From contig CANPXT010000009.1 of assembly GCA_947586835.1 (NCBI GenBank), forward strand, positions 1 through 60,377: a stretch of 60,377 nt of DNA. Reading direction: 5' to 3'. Within the stretch, counting starts at the first letter, position 1, and each line of letters starts with the position of its first letter. Below are positions 37,439-46,833 of this stretch, in pieces. The DNA comes from an uncultured Alphaproteobacteria bacterium (GTDB lineage: Bacteria > Pseudomonadota > Alphaproteobacteria > CAAHEQ01 > UBA3637). Under the pieces are notes generated by a model that was not told the DNA's origin, did not search any database, and saw only the letters and a list, made by a program, of their open reading frames with translations. The position numbers were made by a program, and so were the translations under genes.

Positions 37439-37903
37439 ATGAAAACACTTTTTAATCTTTATTTAAAGCTTTTTCATTTTTGGATGCATTTTCCGCAAAA
37501 ATTACGTTTTTTGTTGGTTGGCGGGTATAATACCTTGTTTTCTTATGTGTTGTTTGTTTTGTTCGTGAACTTTTTCGGTAATGAAACGGCACAAATTTCG
37601 TTATTGGCAGCTTATGTTATTTCGTCTGTCAATAACTATTTAACGCAAAAGTTTTATGTGTTTAATACGCGGGGTGATTATTGGCAGGAATATATTAAAT
37701 GTTGCTCCGTTTGGCTGGCTTCTTACGGTGTGAATGCTGTTTTGCTGTTTTTATTGATGCATTTACTGCATTTGAATCCGTATATCGGACAATTAAGTGC
37801 CATTGTATGCGTCATTGTTTTTAATTATGTGCTTTTAAAGCATTTCGCTTTCGATTCGTCCGGTTTGAAGCGCATAAAGCAATTGTTCACGCGTTGGCGG
37901 TAG
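37439..37903 (+). CDS. GtrA-like membrane protein
   Basis: A 154-residue protein with four hydrophobic segments, matching the GtrA family (FLLVGGYNTLFSYVLFVLFV near 22-41; SSVNNYLTQKFYVF near 68-81). GtrA members are thought to move undecaprenyl-linked sugars across the membrane for surface glycan modification. No ribosome binding site is seen and the promoter sits directly before the ATG, suggesting leaderless translation. Its last 69 bases overlap recO on the opposite strand. Confidence 0.82.
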   Translation: MKTLFNLYLKLFHFWMHFPQKLRFLLVGGYNTLFSYVLFVLFVNFFGNETAQISLLAAYVISSVNNYLTQKFYVFNTRGDYWQEYIKCCSVWLASYGVNAVLLFLLMHLLHLNPYIGQLSAIVCVIVFNYVLLKHFAFDSSGLKRIKQLFTRWR

Positions 37904-38554
37904 TTGATGAACGCCTGCATGAGTTGTTAAAAAATATCCCGTTAAAGCAAGGGCTTGTATCAAATGTAAATTTTCTGCCTTTTCTGTCGGGTGGCAAATA
38001 AATGACGGAAGCGGTAACAGTAAATGCGCATAAGGTGTTCCCTTTTCTCGGCTGACGGCGCGACCCGTTTTCGGTGAAATAAAGGCTAAATCATCGGCAG
38101 AACCGCCACCGGCGCAGGTTGTTAAATCAAAACCGAAGCCTAATTCTTTTAATAAATCAACTTCCCATAAAACATAACGTTTTATGATGAATGGTGCCGA
38201 GAGATGACTTAAAAAGTCAAGAGTCAGCGTATATAGTTGTTCTGCTTTTTGTCGTTCGGGCAAAACCGTATTTAAAAGAGCGCACAGAGAAGATAAAATA
38301 TAAAGTCGAAATTTATCGTCTAAAAAATCGGCATAAAAAGAATGGCAGTCGTCCAAATAGAAACGACCTAACTGTTCGGATAAACGTGATTGCCACCGAA
38401 GATCATAAAATGAGCCGACTTGTGGCGGTTTTTTTGTTTTGACCACGCCGAGACAGCGGCCGTTTTCTTTTGTTAATACCGATAAAATATAATTTTTTTC
38501 CCCGAGCGGGCGAAAGGAAAGTAAAAGAGCATTTTGTGTTTTAAAAGACGGCAT
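37835..38554 (-). CDS. recO: DNA repair protein RecO
   Basis: A 239-residue RecO of the RecFOR recombination pathway. The N-terminal OB fold (ALLLSFRPLGEKNYILSVLT) and the helical part with FELDLL-like YVLWEVDLLKELGFGFDLTTC are recognisable. Only one Cys of the usual zinc cluster is obvious. It follows era by 7 bases and ends inside the convergent gtrA-like gene. Confidence 0.88.
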   Translation of the reverse strand: MPSFKTQNALLLSFRPLGEKNYILSVLTKENGRCLGVVKTKKPPQVGSFYDLRWQSRLSEQLGRFYLDDCHSFYADFLDDKFRLYILSSLCALLNTVLPERQKAEQLYTLTLDFLSHLSAPFIIKRYVLWEVDLLKELGFGFDLTTCAGGGSADDLAFISPKTGRAVSREKGTPYAHLLLPLPSFICHPTEKAENLHLIQALALTGYFLTTHAGVHQLPPTREQLLYALQTGRIESEML

Positions 38555-38561
38555 TTTGATC

Positions 38562-39470
38562 TTACACGTTATAATCTAAGCCCCATTCGGCATAACGAAA
38601 AGGATCGGTTGACCAGTTTTCTTTAACGCGTACCGTTAAAAACAAATGAACATTCGTTTCGAGTAATCGAGATAAATCATGTCGAGCCGATTCGCCGATT
38701 TTTTTAAGCATGGTTCCGTTTTTTCCGATAATCATCGGTTTTAAACTTTCCCGTTCGACAAAAATAGTTTGTTCGATACGAATACCGCTTTCTTTTTCTT
38801 CCCACTTTGTCGTAGTAACAGCCAGTGTGTAAGGAAGTTCTTGTTGTAAATATAAAAACAGCTTTTCGCGTGTGATTTCGGCAGCGAATAAGCGATCGGG
38901 TAAATCGGATAAATTATCTTCGGGAAAGAGCCAATCCCCTTTAGGTGCCAATGACAACAAATATTTTTTCAGTGCATCCGTCTGTTCGCCCGTTCGTGCC
39001 GAAACCATAAATGTTTCGGTAAAGATTTCCTCTTCATTGAAACGTTGAATTAACGGTAAAAGCGCTTCTTTTGAAACCAAATCGATTTTGTTTAAAACCA
39101 AAACGGCTTTTCGGTTGGCTTTTTTTAAAGATTTTATAATAGAAAGCGTATCTTTATCCAAGCCTTTTTTGGCATCGACAACCAATAAGCAGGCATCCGA
39201 TTCTTCTGCCTCCGTCCAAGCTGATGCAACCATGGCGCGATCAAAGCGTCTTTTGGCTTTAAAAATACCCGGCGTGTCAACCAACACCAGTTGCGTATTA
39301 TTTTCAATTACAATGCCTCGAATGCGACAGCGTGTTGTTTGTGCTTTGGGTGATACGATTGAAACTTTGGCTCCCGTCAGCTGATTGACCAAAGTTGATT
39401 TTCCGGCATTTGTGGCGCCGAGTACGGCCATAAAAGCAAAATGAGAATCCGTGCATGAGTTTTGTGCCAT
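38562..39470 (-). CDS. era: GTPase Era
   Basis: A 302-residue GTPase that binds 16S rRNA during 30S assembly. G1 is GATNAGKSTLVNQL, G3 DTPGIFKAKRRFD, G4 LNKIDL. The C-terminal KH domain contains MIIGKNGTMLKKIGESAR. It is in the usual lepB-rnc-era-recO order with only 2 bases between rnc and era. Confidence 0.96.
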   Translation of the reverse strand: MAQNSCTDSHFAFMAVLGATNAGKSTLVNQLTGAKVSIVSPKAQTTRCRIRGIVIENNTQLVLVDTPGIFKAKRRFDRAMVASAWTEAEESDACLLVVDAKKGLDKDTLSIIKSLKKANRKAVLVLNKIDLVSKEALLPLIQRFNEEEIFTETFMVSARTGEQTDALKKYLLSLAPKGDWLFPEDNLSDLPDRLFAAEITREKLFLYLQQELPYTLAVTTTKWEEKESGIRIEQTIFVERESLKPMIIGKNGTMLKKIGESARHDLSRLLETNVHLFLTVRVKENWSTDPFRYAEWGLDYNV

Positions 39471-39472
39471 AT

Positions 39473-40117
39473 TTATTCCTCGGATAGTTTATCTAATAAT
39501 TGTTTGGCAGCTTTTTGTTCGGCATCTTTTTTCGAATGTCCGACGGCTTGTGTTTCTCCAAAACCGTTGATTTTTACTTCAACGGTAAATTGCGGTGCGT
39601 GATCGGGTCCCTTTCGTTCAAGAGTGGTATATTGAGGCATTTTTTGACGCTTTTGTGCCCATTCTTGCAAAGCTGATTTGGAATCTTTAATGGTTTCATG
39701 TGAACGATTCAATAAAGGTGTCCACCAAGTGCGAACGAAATACCTTGCTTTTTCAATGCCTTGATCCAAATAAATAGCTGCAATTAAAGCTTCACACACA
39801 TCGGATAAAACAGAATTGTTTTGACGCAACGTATTATCTGATGTAATGAGTCGTTTCGGCAATCCGATTTGTTTTGCAATTTCCGCCAAGGTTATTTCTT
39901 GAGCCAATAAAGTAAAACGCATGGCCCAATCGCCTTCGGTTTCATGCGGAAAATGATGATAAAGCATATCTGCCAAAATCAAGCCCAACACACGATCACC
40001 CAAAAATTCCAAATGTTCATAAGGTGCGCTTTTACCGTGATTTGCCAGTGTAAATGCCCGTTTATATATCGGGTTGTCAGTTATAAATGCATCGACGGGA
40101 AGAGAGACGGATGTCAT
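39473..40117 (-). CDS. rnc: Ribonuclease III
   Basis: A 214-residue double-strand-specific RNase. The signature EHLEFLGDRVLGLILAD (about 36-52) carries the catalytic carboxylates, with SDVCEALIAAIYLDQG as the second site, and a C-terminal dsRNA-binding domain (SALQEWAQKRQKMP; GHSKKDAEQKAAKQLL). It processes rRNA precursors. It lies 3 bases from lepB. Confidence 0.96.
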   Translation of the reverse strand: MTSVSLPVDAFITDNPIYKRAFTLANHGKSAPYEHLEFLGDRVLGLILADMLYHHFPHETEGDWAMRFTLLAQEITLAEIAKQIGLPKRLITSDNTLRQNNSVLSDVCEALIAAIYLDQGIEKARYFVRTWWTPLLNRSHETIKDSKSALQEWAQKRQKMPQYTTLERKGPDHAPQFTVEVKINGFGETQAVGHSKKDAEQKAAKQLLDKLSEE

Positions 40118-40120
40118 TTT

Positions 40121-40918
40121 TTATTCTATCCCCTTAAATAAGCGATTTGATCGAATAAATTCCGGCCAGCGCCAAAATTGCCAAAAACTGCCGTTGCCGT
40201 TGTTGGAGTAAAAAATAAAACGCGCTTTCCCCTCTAAATTTGTCATGGGGACCGATCCGAAAAAGCGACTGTCTAATGAATTATCGCGATTGTCACCCAT
40301 CGCAAAGAAGTGATTTTCGGGAACGATAAATTTTTTCGTGTTATCGGGTATCGATTCGTCATTATTTTCAAAAATAGTGTGAACAACGCCGTTCGGCAAT
40401 GTTTCGGCATATTCAAAAAAGGTGTTTTTTCCCATTTCCGTATTGAGGGTTTTCTTGCCGATGAGGTGCCGATCAACCATTTTGTCATTAATATAAAGGC
40501 GACCGTTTATCATCTGAACGGTATCACCCGGCAGTCCGATAATGCGCTTGATGTAATCGACATTTCCCGATAGTTGCGGTTGAATTTCCGGCGTCATACG
40601 AAAAATAACGACATCACCGCGCTTCGGTTCATGCGCAAAAAGTTTACCGGAAGGAATAATCGGAGCGGAAAACGGAAACGAGTGCCGTGAATAGCCGTAA
40701 TCATATTTAGTGATGAATAAATAGTCACCGATTAACAGAGTCGGTATCATGGAACCGGAAGGAATGTTATACGGCTCAAAAGCGCAGGAACGCACGGTTA
40801 ATGCTATAATCAAGGCCCAAAAAATACCGATAAATTCATGCCAAATATTTGATTTTTTAGATTTTTCGGTTTTTTGTGCTTTTTCTGTCTTTAATTGTTC
40901 TTTTTTCATTGAAATCAA
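40121..40918 (-). CDS. lepB: Signal peptidase I
   Basis: A 265-residue leader peptidase. A short charged N-terminus and one membrane segment (about 26-44) precede the catalytic Ser in PSGSMIPTLLIGDYL (about 53-67) and the catalytic Lys in YIKRIIGLPGD (about 120-130). The MGDNRDNSLDSRFFG box near the end is intact. It cleaves Sec and Tat signal peptides. First gene of the leftward lepB-rnc-era-recO operon. Confidence 0.96.
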   Translation of the reverse strand: MISMKKEQLKTEKAQKTEKSKKSNIWHEFIGIFWALIIALTVRSCAFEPYNIPSGSMIPTLLIGDYLFITKYDYGYSRHSFPFSAPIIPSGKLFAHEPKRGDVVIFRMTPEIQPQLSGNVDYIKRIIGLPGDTVQMINGRLYINDKMVDRHLIGKKTLNTEMGKNTFFEYAETLPNGVVHTIFENNDESIPDNTKKFIVPENHFFAMGDNRDNSLDSRFFGSVPMTNLEGKARFIFYSNNGNGSFWQFWRWPEFIRSNRLFKGIE

Positions 40919-40978
40919 TCCTTTTATATGTTATGTTTTTTTTATTCGTTACTTTAACACAGAAAGAATCGTTTGTCC

Positions 40979-42094
40979 ATGCTAAAATTTGAAATTAACA
41001 CAATAAATAAAAAATCTCGCCGCGGTTTCATTCATACGGCACACGGAATCGTGCAAACGCCGGCGTTTATGCCGGTCGGAACGGCAGGGACCGTCAAAGC
41101 CATGATGCCCGAAAGCGTGAAAGCGACGGGTGCGGAAATTATTTTGGGAAACACTTATCACTTAATGTTGCGTCCGACGGCCGAGCGTGTGGCTTCATTC
41201 GGCGGATTGCATCGGTTTATGAATTGGTCAGGACCGATTTTAACCGATTCGGGCGGTTTTCAGGTTATGAGTCTGTCAAAACTGCGCAAAATTACGGAAG
41301 AGGGGGTAACGTTTCAATCACATTTAAGCGGTGCAAAACATTTTTTGTCACCCGAACGATCGATTGAAATTCAATATTTGTTGGATTCAAACATTTCAAT
41401 GGCTTTTGACGAATGTGTGAAATTTCCCGCCGAATATAAGCAGGTGCAAAAATCAATGGAGCGATCCATGCGGTGGGCGGCGCGCTCCAAAGCCGCTTTT
41501 AAAGACAGAGAGGGATACGGTTTGTTCGGTATTATGCAGGGCGGTATGTATGAAGATTTGCGAATGCAATCCGTGAAAGCGTTAACGGATATCGGTTTTG
41601 ACGGATATGCCGTCGGCGGATTGGCTGTCGGTGAAGGACAAAAAACAATGTTTGAGGTGCTTGATTATGCCGCTGCGGCACTGCCGGAGGATAAGCCGCG
41701 TTATTTAATGGGTGTCGGACGACCGACGGATATTGTCGGTGCCGTGAAACGCGGTATCGATATGTTTGATTGCGTGATGCCCTCTCGTTCGGGACGGACC
41801 GGTCAGGCATTTACGTCACAAGGTGTGTTAAATATGCGCAATGCTTGCCATATTGACAGCCATGAACCGTTGGATCAGGCCTGTTCCTGTCCGGCGTGTC
41901 AAAATTACACGCGCGGGTATATTCATCACCTCATTCGATGCGGTGAAATTTTGGGAGCAATGTTGCTGACCATGCATAATATTTGGTTTTACGAAAATTT
42001 AATGAAAGAAATTCGCACGGCCATATCGGAAAATCGGTTTGATGACTTTCACGATACATTCATGGAGCGCTTTCAAGAAGAGAGGAAAATGTGA
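40979..42094 (+). CDS. tgt: Queuine tRNA-ribosyltransferase
   Basis: A 371-residue TGT that exchanges guanine 34 for preQ1. [18 protein letters not shown] carries a catalytic Asp, and [14 protein letters not shown] and the zinc-binding [18 protein letters not shown] are present. The ATG at 40979 gives the usual MLKFEI N-terminus; a TTG six bases earlier is possible. No queuosine biosynthesis genes are seen nearby. Confidence 0.96.
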   Translation: MLKFEINTINKKSRRGFIHTAHGIVQTPAFMPVGTAGTVKAMMPESVKATGAEIILGNTYHLMLRPTAERVASFGGLHRFMNWSGPILTDSGGFQVMSLSKLRKITEEGVTFQSHLSGAKHFLSPERSIEIQYLLDSNISMAFDECVKFPAEYKQVQKSMERSMRWAARSKAAFKDREGYGLFGIMQGGMYEDLRMQSVKALTDIGFDGYAVGGLAVGEGQKTMFEVLDYAAAALPEDKPRYLMGVGRPTDIVGAVKRGIDMFDCVMPSRSGRTGQAFTSQGVLNMRNACHIDSHEPLDQACSCPACQNYTRGYIHHLIRCGEILGAMLLTMHNIWFYENLMKEIRTAISENRFDDFHDTFMERFQEERKM

Positions 42095-42687
42095 AATCTC
42101 TTGAAAAACAAGATTCTGATAAAAAATTGACACCGGAGAGTCACATAACAAGGGCTGCGAATCATGAAGAATGCCCGAAAAAAAAACAACCGATTGTTTA
42201 TCATCGTCGTTCATATGAAGGATTGGAGCGCTTAACGAAAGAAGTGCATGCTTTAACGCAACCGATTTTAGGAAAACGCGGTTTTGGCGGCGTGGAAATT
42301 ATTGAAAATTGGACGGATATTGTCGGAGAAGATTTAGCGCCGGGTATTCGACCGGAAAAGCTCACTTTTGAAAAGCAATCGCGCATAAACGGAACATTGC
42401 ACGTTAAAAGTGCGGGCGGGGCGTTTGCTTTGTTGTTTGAACACCATAAACAGCAGGTGATTGATCGAATTAATTCCTATTTCGGATATACTGCCGTTGC
42501 TCAAATTAAAATCAAGCAAGGAAAATTAACTTTTTCTTCTCTGTCAAAGCCGGAATCGTCTTCTGAAACATTTTCAAAAGAGGAATTGGAAGCACTTCAA
42601 GAAAAAGCTGCTTTGTTTGATGATGAAAAATTAAGAGAAACTTTTTATCAAACCGGATTGGCTTTTTTAAGAAATCGTCGACGATAA
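42091..42687 (+). CDS. DUF721 protein, DciA-like helicase loader
   Basis: A 198-residue protein with a central DUF721 domain ([20 protein letters not shown], then [20 protein letters not shown]). DUF721 proteins include DciA, which loads the replicative helicase in bacteria lacking DnaC/DnaI, and alphaproteobacteria generally use DciA. N- and C-terminal extensions are charged. GTG start overlapping the tgt stop (GTGA) with AGAGGAAA before it. No other DciA candidate is in the window. Confidence 0.75.
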   Translation: MKSLEKQDSDKKLTPESHITRAANHEECPKKKQPIVYHRRSYEGLERLTKEVHALTQPILGKRGFGGVEIIENWTDIVGEDLAPGIRPEKLTFEKQSRINGTLHVKSAGGAFALLFEHHKQQVIDRINSYFGYTAVAQIKIKQGKLTFSSLSKPESSSETFSKEELEALQEKAALFDDEKLRETFYQTGLAFLRNRRR

Positions 42688-42700
42688 GAAATGTTTTTTC

Positions 42701-42729
42701 TTGACGAATAATGAAAATACCGTTATAAA
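42701..42729 (+). promoter_or_regulatory. Promoter of the tatD-tcdA-helicase operon
   Basis: TTGACG-N17-TATAAA, 25 bases before the TatD-like start codon, with AAAGGAAT as ribosome binding site. Confidence 0.75.
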
Positions 42730-42754
42730 TTGTTTCAATATAAAAGGAATGAAA

Positions 42755-43456
42755 ATGTTTTACTTTGATGCTCATTGTCACATACAAAGCAAATGTCGGT
42801 TTGAAACGGCTCAACAATTGAACGTGAAATATTTTATCGTCAATGGAACGCATCCGAATAATTGGAAAGAAATTCAAAAAGCTTCCGAAGAAATACCGGC
42901 GATGTTACCATGTTATGGGGTTCATCCGTGGTATATTGATTATTTGTCCGGTGAATGGGAGCGACTGTTAAGTGCTTATTTGAACAGAAATCCGGCTGCC
43001 ATGGTGGGTGAAATCGGGTTGGATGGCAGTAAACCTGATTTGCTTCGGCAATCAGAAGTTTTTGAAAGATGTCTTCAATTGGCGAAGGTTTATCATCGTC
43101 CCGTTCACATTCACGGACATAAAGCTTGGGCGAAGATTGCCGATATGTTATCGTGTTATCCGGATACGGTTTTTTTACTGCATCGATTTTATGCGGAAGA
43201 GCCGATGGTTCGTCGGTTTTTAAAGTTTAAAAATGCTTATTTTTCCGTGATGTCAGCTCGTATTGCTGCTTTTATTCCGCCGGAAAGAGTGTTGATTGAA
43301 AGCGATTCGCCCGATAAATGCAGACGGTTGGAAAATGTAATTGAAACAGCGGACAGATTAGGGTATGACTGGAAACAATTGGATCAAAACTTTATGAACT
43401 TTATCAGTCATGTGCCGGCTGTTCACGCTCGTTTGTCGGAGGAATTGTTCCGGTGA
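42755..43456 (+). CDS. Small TatD-family metal-dependent hydrolase
   Basis: A 233-residue amidohydrolase-fold protein related to TatD DNases (usually ~260). Metal ligands are visible: DAHCHIQ (HxH, residues 5-9), MVGEIGLDG (Glu near 88), VHIHGHKAW, LLHRF and the terminal VLIESDSPD. It is divergent and shorter, so substrate may differ from DNA. GTGA overlap with the following gene. Confidence 0.8.
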   Translation: MFYFDAHCHIQSKCRFETAQQLNVKYFIVNGTHPNNWKEIQKASEEIPAMLPCYGVHPWYIDYLSGEWERLLSAYLNRNPAAMVGEIGLDGSKPDLLRQSEVFERCLQLAKVYHRPVHIHGHKAWAKIADMLSCYPDTVFLLHRFYAEEPMVRRFLKFKNAYFSVMSARIAAFIPPERVLIESDSPDKCRRLENVIETADRLGYDWKQLDQNFMNFISHVPAVHARLSEELFR

Positions 43457-44208
43457 AAACGGAATCGTTAAATACGCGAACAACACTGTTGTTGGGAGAC
43501 AAAGCCATGAGACGCTTGAAAACGGCGCATGTGCTAATTGTCGGAATCGGTGCGGTCGGATCCATGGCCGCCGAAGCTTTGGTTCGCAGCGGTGTTTGTC
43601 ATTTAACGCTTGTAGATTATGATAAAGTTTCCGTCAGTAATTTAAATCGCCAGATTTTTGCTACAACCGCGTCGTTAAACCGGCCGAAAGTGTGTGTTGC
43701 CGAGGAACGATTGCGTTTAATCAATCCGCAAGTAAATATTCGAAAAAAAGAGCTAAAAGTTGATGAGCATACAATTGAAACACTCTTTGATGAGCCGATT
43801 GATTTTGCCATTGATGCCATTGATGCGTTAAATGCTAAAACAATTGTGATTGAATCATTCATGCAAAAGAAAATCCCTTTTGTGTCCGCGATGGGAGCTG
43901 CATTAAAAACAGATATGACACGCGTGCGCATCAGTGCCATGAAAAAAACAATTGAGTGTCCTTTGGCGGCTTTTGTTCGCAAGCGATTACGCCGTCGCGG
44001 CGTTGATTTATCATTTCCCGTGGTATGGTCTGATGAATGTGTCTCCGATAAAAAACATTTATCGCCCGCTGATGAACGGGATAGTGCCGATCGGCGTCTG
44101 ATGGGATCCGTTATGACAATTACGGGCTTGTTCGGGCTGATGTGTGCGCATGAAGCCCTTTTGTTTTTAACACAAAATGAAAAGAGTTTTTATGATGGAC
44201 GTGTTTGA
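43453..44208 (+). CDS. tcdA: tRNA threonylcarbamoyladenosine dehydratase
   Basis: A 251-residue ThiF/HesA-superfamily E1-like enzyme. Nucleotide-binding VLIVGIGAVGSMAAEALVRS (about 27-46), DYDKVSVSNLNRQIF and AIDALNAKTIVIESF are intact. The C-terminal region around VWSDECV is typical of TcdA (CsdL), which cyclises t6A37 in tRNA to ct6A. GTG start within the TatD stop. Confidence 0.88.
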   Translation: MKTESLNTRTTLLLGDKAMRRLKTAHVLIVGIGAVGSMAAEALVRSGVCHLTLVDYDKVSVSNLNRQIFATTASLNRPKVCVAEERLRLINPQVNIRKKELKVDEHTIETLFDEPIDFAIDAIDALNAKTIVIESFMQKKIPFVSAMGAALKTDMTRVRISAMKKTIECPLAAFVRKRLRRRGVDLSFPVVWSDECVSDKKHLSPADERDSADRRLMGSVMTITGLFGLMCAHEALLFLTQNEKSFYDGRV

Positions 44209-46537
44209 AATTGAAGAACCGATGAATTCGGTGTCCAATTCGGAAGAGAACCGTGATGATACCGAAACATTTTCATTTTTAGCGCCGTTAAATCCCGAAC
44301 AACGAGCGGCGGTTGAGCATACCGAAGGACCGTTATTGGTTTTATCGGGTGCCGGTACGGGAAAAACACGAGTTCTGACAACGCGTACCGCTTATATTAT
44401 AGAAAAGCGTTTGGCAAAGCCGTATCAAATTTTAGCCGTAACGTTTACCAATAAAGCTGCATATGAAATGAAGCAGCGATTAGAACAAATGATTGGTGCG
44501 GCGGCTTTTTCCGTTTGGTTGGGAACGTTTCATGCCATTGGTGTGAAAATTTTGCGAAAGTATGCCTCAAAAGCGGGTTTAACTTCCGATTTCTCTATTT
44601 TAAATACCGATGATCAGGTGCGGTTAATGAAAAATATCCTGACGGAGCAGGGAATTGATATAAAAAAATATAATCCCGAAACGATTCTGGAGATTGTTCA
44701 GCGTTGGAAAGATAAGGCTTTGTTGCCGCAGGAAGTTAACGCTCGAGAAAGAGCAACGCAACTTGGCAGTTTGGCTTATGATTTTTATGCACGATACCAA
44801 AATCGGTTGCATTTGTTGAATGCCGTTGATTTTGGTGACTTATTGTTGTTGCCGATTGTATTGTTTCGCAATCATCCGGATGTTTTGGAAGAATATCAAA
44901 ACAAGTTTCGTTATATTTTGGTTGATGAGTATCAGGATTCGAATGTGGCGCAATACTTATTGTTACGACTGTTGGCGCAAAAATGGCATAACATTTGTTG
45001 TGTCGGCGATGATGATCAATCTATTTATTCGTGGCGCGGTGCGGAAGTTGATAATATTTTGAGTTTTCGAAAGTTTTATCCCGATGCAGCTATAATTCGA
45101 TTAGAGAGAAATTATCGTTCGACGGCACATATTTTAGGAGCGGCATCGGGCTTAATCAGTCATAATGAAACCCGATTGGGAAAAACATTAAAACCGGCAG
45201 ATGAAGAAGCAAAAAGCGGACGTAAAGTTTTGGTAAAAGGCTTTTGGAACGGTATGCAGGAAGCTGATTGGATTGCCGAACAAATAGAGTTATCCCGAAA
45301 GCGCGGTATCAGATTATCGCAAACGGCGGTTTTGGTTCGGGCAACGGTTCAAACGCGCTTGTTTGAAGATGCTTTTCGAAAAGAGGGAATTCCTTATAAA
45401 ATTATCGGCGGATTTAAGTTTTACGAGCGTGAAGAAATTAAAGATGCTGTTGCTTATTTGCGGTTGATTTTAAATTCAAATGACGATTTGGCGTTTTTGC
45501 GTGTTATCAACAAACCTAAGAGAGGTGTCGGTGCCAAAGCCTTGGAAGCCATTACCGAAACGGCACGCGAAAAGAAAATCAGCTTGTTTGACGCTGTTGC
45601 TTGGGTACCGTTAAAGGGAACACTCCGTCAATCGTTGGATCATTTTACCGATCTTATTAAACAGGCGCGACAAAAAGCCGAAACGGCATTATTACCCGAA
45701 ACGGCACGCTTTATTTTAAATGAAAGCGGTTATATGCAAATGTGGGAGCAGGAAAAATCGCCGGAAGCCGACGGTCGAATTGAAAATATAGAAGAATTAT
45801 ATAATGTGCTGCATGAATATGAGAATATACGCGATTTTATTGAGTATGCTTCATTGGTAACTGATACCGATGAATCGGCCGAGGAAGATCAATTGGTTGT
45901 CATGACGCTGCATGCCTCAAAAGGTTTGGAGTTTCAAAATGTGTATTTGGCTGGGTGGGAAGAAGAATTGTTTCCGCATAAAAAAGCCATCGATGAAGCC
46001 GGTACGGACGGGCTAGAAGAAGAACGTCGCTTGGCTTATGTCGGATTAACACGTGCCAAAGAGTTTGCAGCGATTACCTATGCGAACAATCGAAAAATAT
46101 ACGGTCATTGGGTGAATGCGTTACCCAGTCGTTTTATTGATGAATTACCGCCTGAGCATATTGAAACGGATACACAAAGGTATGGGTATGCTTCTGTGAA
46201 ACCGGCTTGGAAAAATCAGCAATTTTATTTCGAAAATAATGTGGCAGATGAAAACTTTGATTCCAACGCCGATGAAGGCACTGTTTTTGACAGAGGTCAA
46301 TGGAAACGTGAACGTTTTCAAAAAGAAAAAGATGATTTTTACGAGCGTAAGCCGTCGCGGGTTTATCAAACTAAAGAAACGGGATCGCGTTTGGGAAAAC
46401 GTGTGCACCATGAAATATTCGGGTTCGGTGTGGTTGTGCATGCCGAAGGGGAACGATTGGACGTGCGCTTTGATTCGGGTGAAATCAAAAAAATAATGGC
46501 TCGTTTTTTGGAAGAAGTGGGAACAAACCCGTTTTAA
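44192..46537 (+). CDS. UvrD/PcrA-type superfamily 1 DNA helicase
   Basis: A 781-residue 3'-5' helicase. Q-motif LNPEQRAAVEHTEGPLLVLS is followed by Walker A GAGTGKT (about 53-59), motif II LVDEYQDSN, motif III CCVGDDDQSIYSWRGAEVDN, motif V VMTLHASKGLEFQNVYLAGWEEELFP and motif VI ERRLAYVGLTRAKE. The C-terminal Tudor-like segment (GKRVHHEIFGFGVVVHAEGE) is that of PcrA. It works in excision repair and replication. The start is one of three close ATGs; 44192 follows AAAAGAG. It overlaps tcdA by 17 bases. Confidence 0.94.
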   Translation: MMDVFEIEEPMNSVSNSEENRDDTETFSFLAPLNPEQRAAVEHTEGPLLVLSGAGTGKTRVLTTRTAYIIEKRLAKPYQILAVTFTNKAAYEMKQRLEQMIGAAAFSVWLGTFHAIGVKILRKYASKAGLTSDFSILNTDDQVRLMKNILTEQGIDIKKYNPETILEIVQRWKDKALLPQEVNARERATQLGSLAYDFYARYQNRLHLLNAVDFGDLLLLPIVLFRNHPDVLEEYQNKFRYILVDEYQDSNVAQYLLLRLLAQKWHNICCVGDDDQSIYSWRGAEVDNILSFRKFYPDAAIIRLERNYRSTAHILGAASGLISHNETRLGKTLKPADEEAKSGRKVLVKGFWNGMQEADWIAEQIELSRKRGIRLSQTAVLVRATVQTRLFEDAFRKEGIPYKIIGGFKFYEREEIKDAVAYLRLILNSNDDLAFLRVINKPKRGVGAKALEAITETAREKKISLFDAVAWVPLKGTLRQSLDHFTDLIKQARQKAETALLPETARFILNESGYMQMWEQEKSPEADGRIENIEELYNVLHEYENIRDFIEYASLVTDTDESAEEDQLVVMTLHASKGLEFQNVYLAGWEEELFPHKKAIDEAGTDGLEEERRLAYVGLTRAKEFAAITYANNRKIYGHWVNALPSRFIDELPPEHIETDTQRYGYASVKPAWKNQQFYFENNVADENFDSNADEGTVFDRGQWKRERFQKEKDDFYERKPSRVYQTKETGSRLGKRVHHEIFGFGVVVHAEGERLDVRFDSGEIKKIMARFLEEVGTNPF

Positions 46538-46580
46538 CAAGGTATTGTCGCTTAAATATGGATAAGAGATGAAATTTTCA

Positions 46581-46609
46581 TTGTTTTTTTTATAAAAAAA
46601 TGCTATATA
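46581..46609 (+). promoter_or_regulatory. Promoter of the small membrane protein and rarA
   Basis: TTGTTT-N17-TATATA, 32 bases before the start at 46642, which is preceded by CGGGAGAA. Confidence 0.5.
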
Positions 46610-46641
46610 TAAAAAAGATTTATCAGATGCGGGAGAAATAA

Positions 46642-46833
46642 ATGCAGCTTTTACAAAATATTATAGACAAGTATGTGAAGAAAATGGGCCCCTTTAAATT
46701 GCTTTTATGTATTTTGGCGGCTATCGGGGTTATTTATCTTTTATTAATGCCGAGCTTTTCTGAATATCAAACAATGACAAATGAAACAATGGAGCGTATG
46801 CAAATTACAGATTCTCAAGCCGGAGAGCAGTAA
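46642..46833 (+). CDS. Small membrane protein upstream of rarA
   Basis: A 63-residue protein with an amphipathic N-terminus, one membrane segment (about 17-36) and a short polar tail rich in Thr/Met/Glu. I recognise no family. A good ribosome binding site and a 1-base overlap (TAATG) with rarA support it as a real gene. Confidence 0.7.
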   Translation: MQLLQNIIDKYVKKMGPFKLLLCILAAIGVIYLLLMPSFSEYQTMTNETMERMQITDSQAGEQ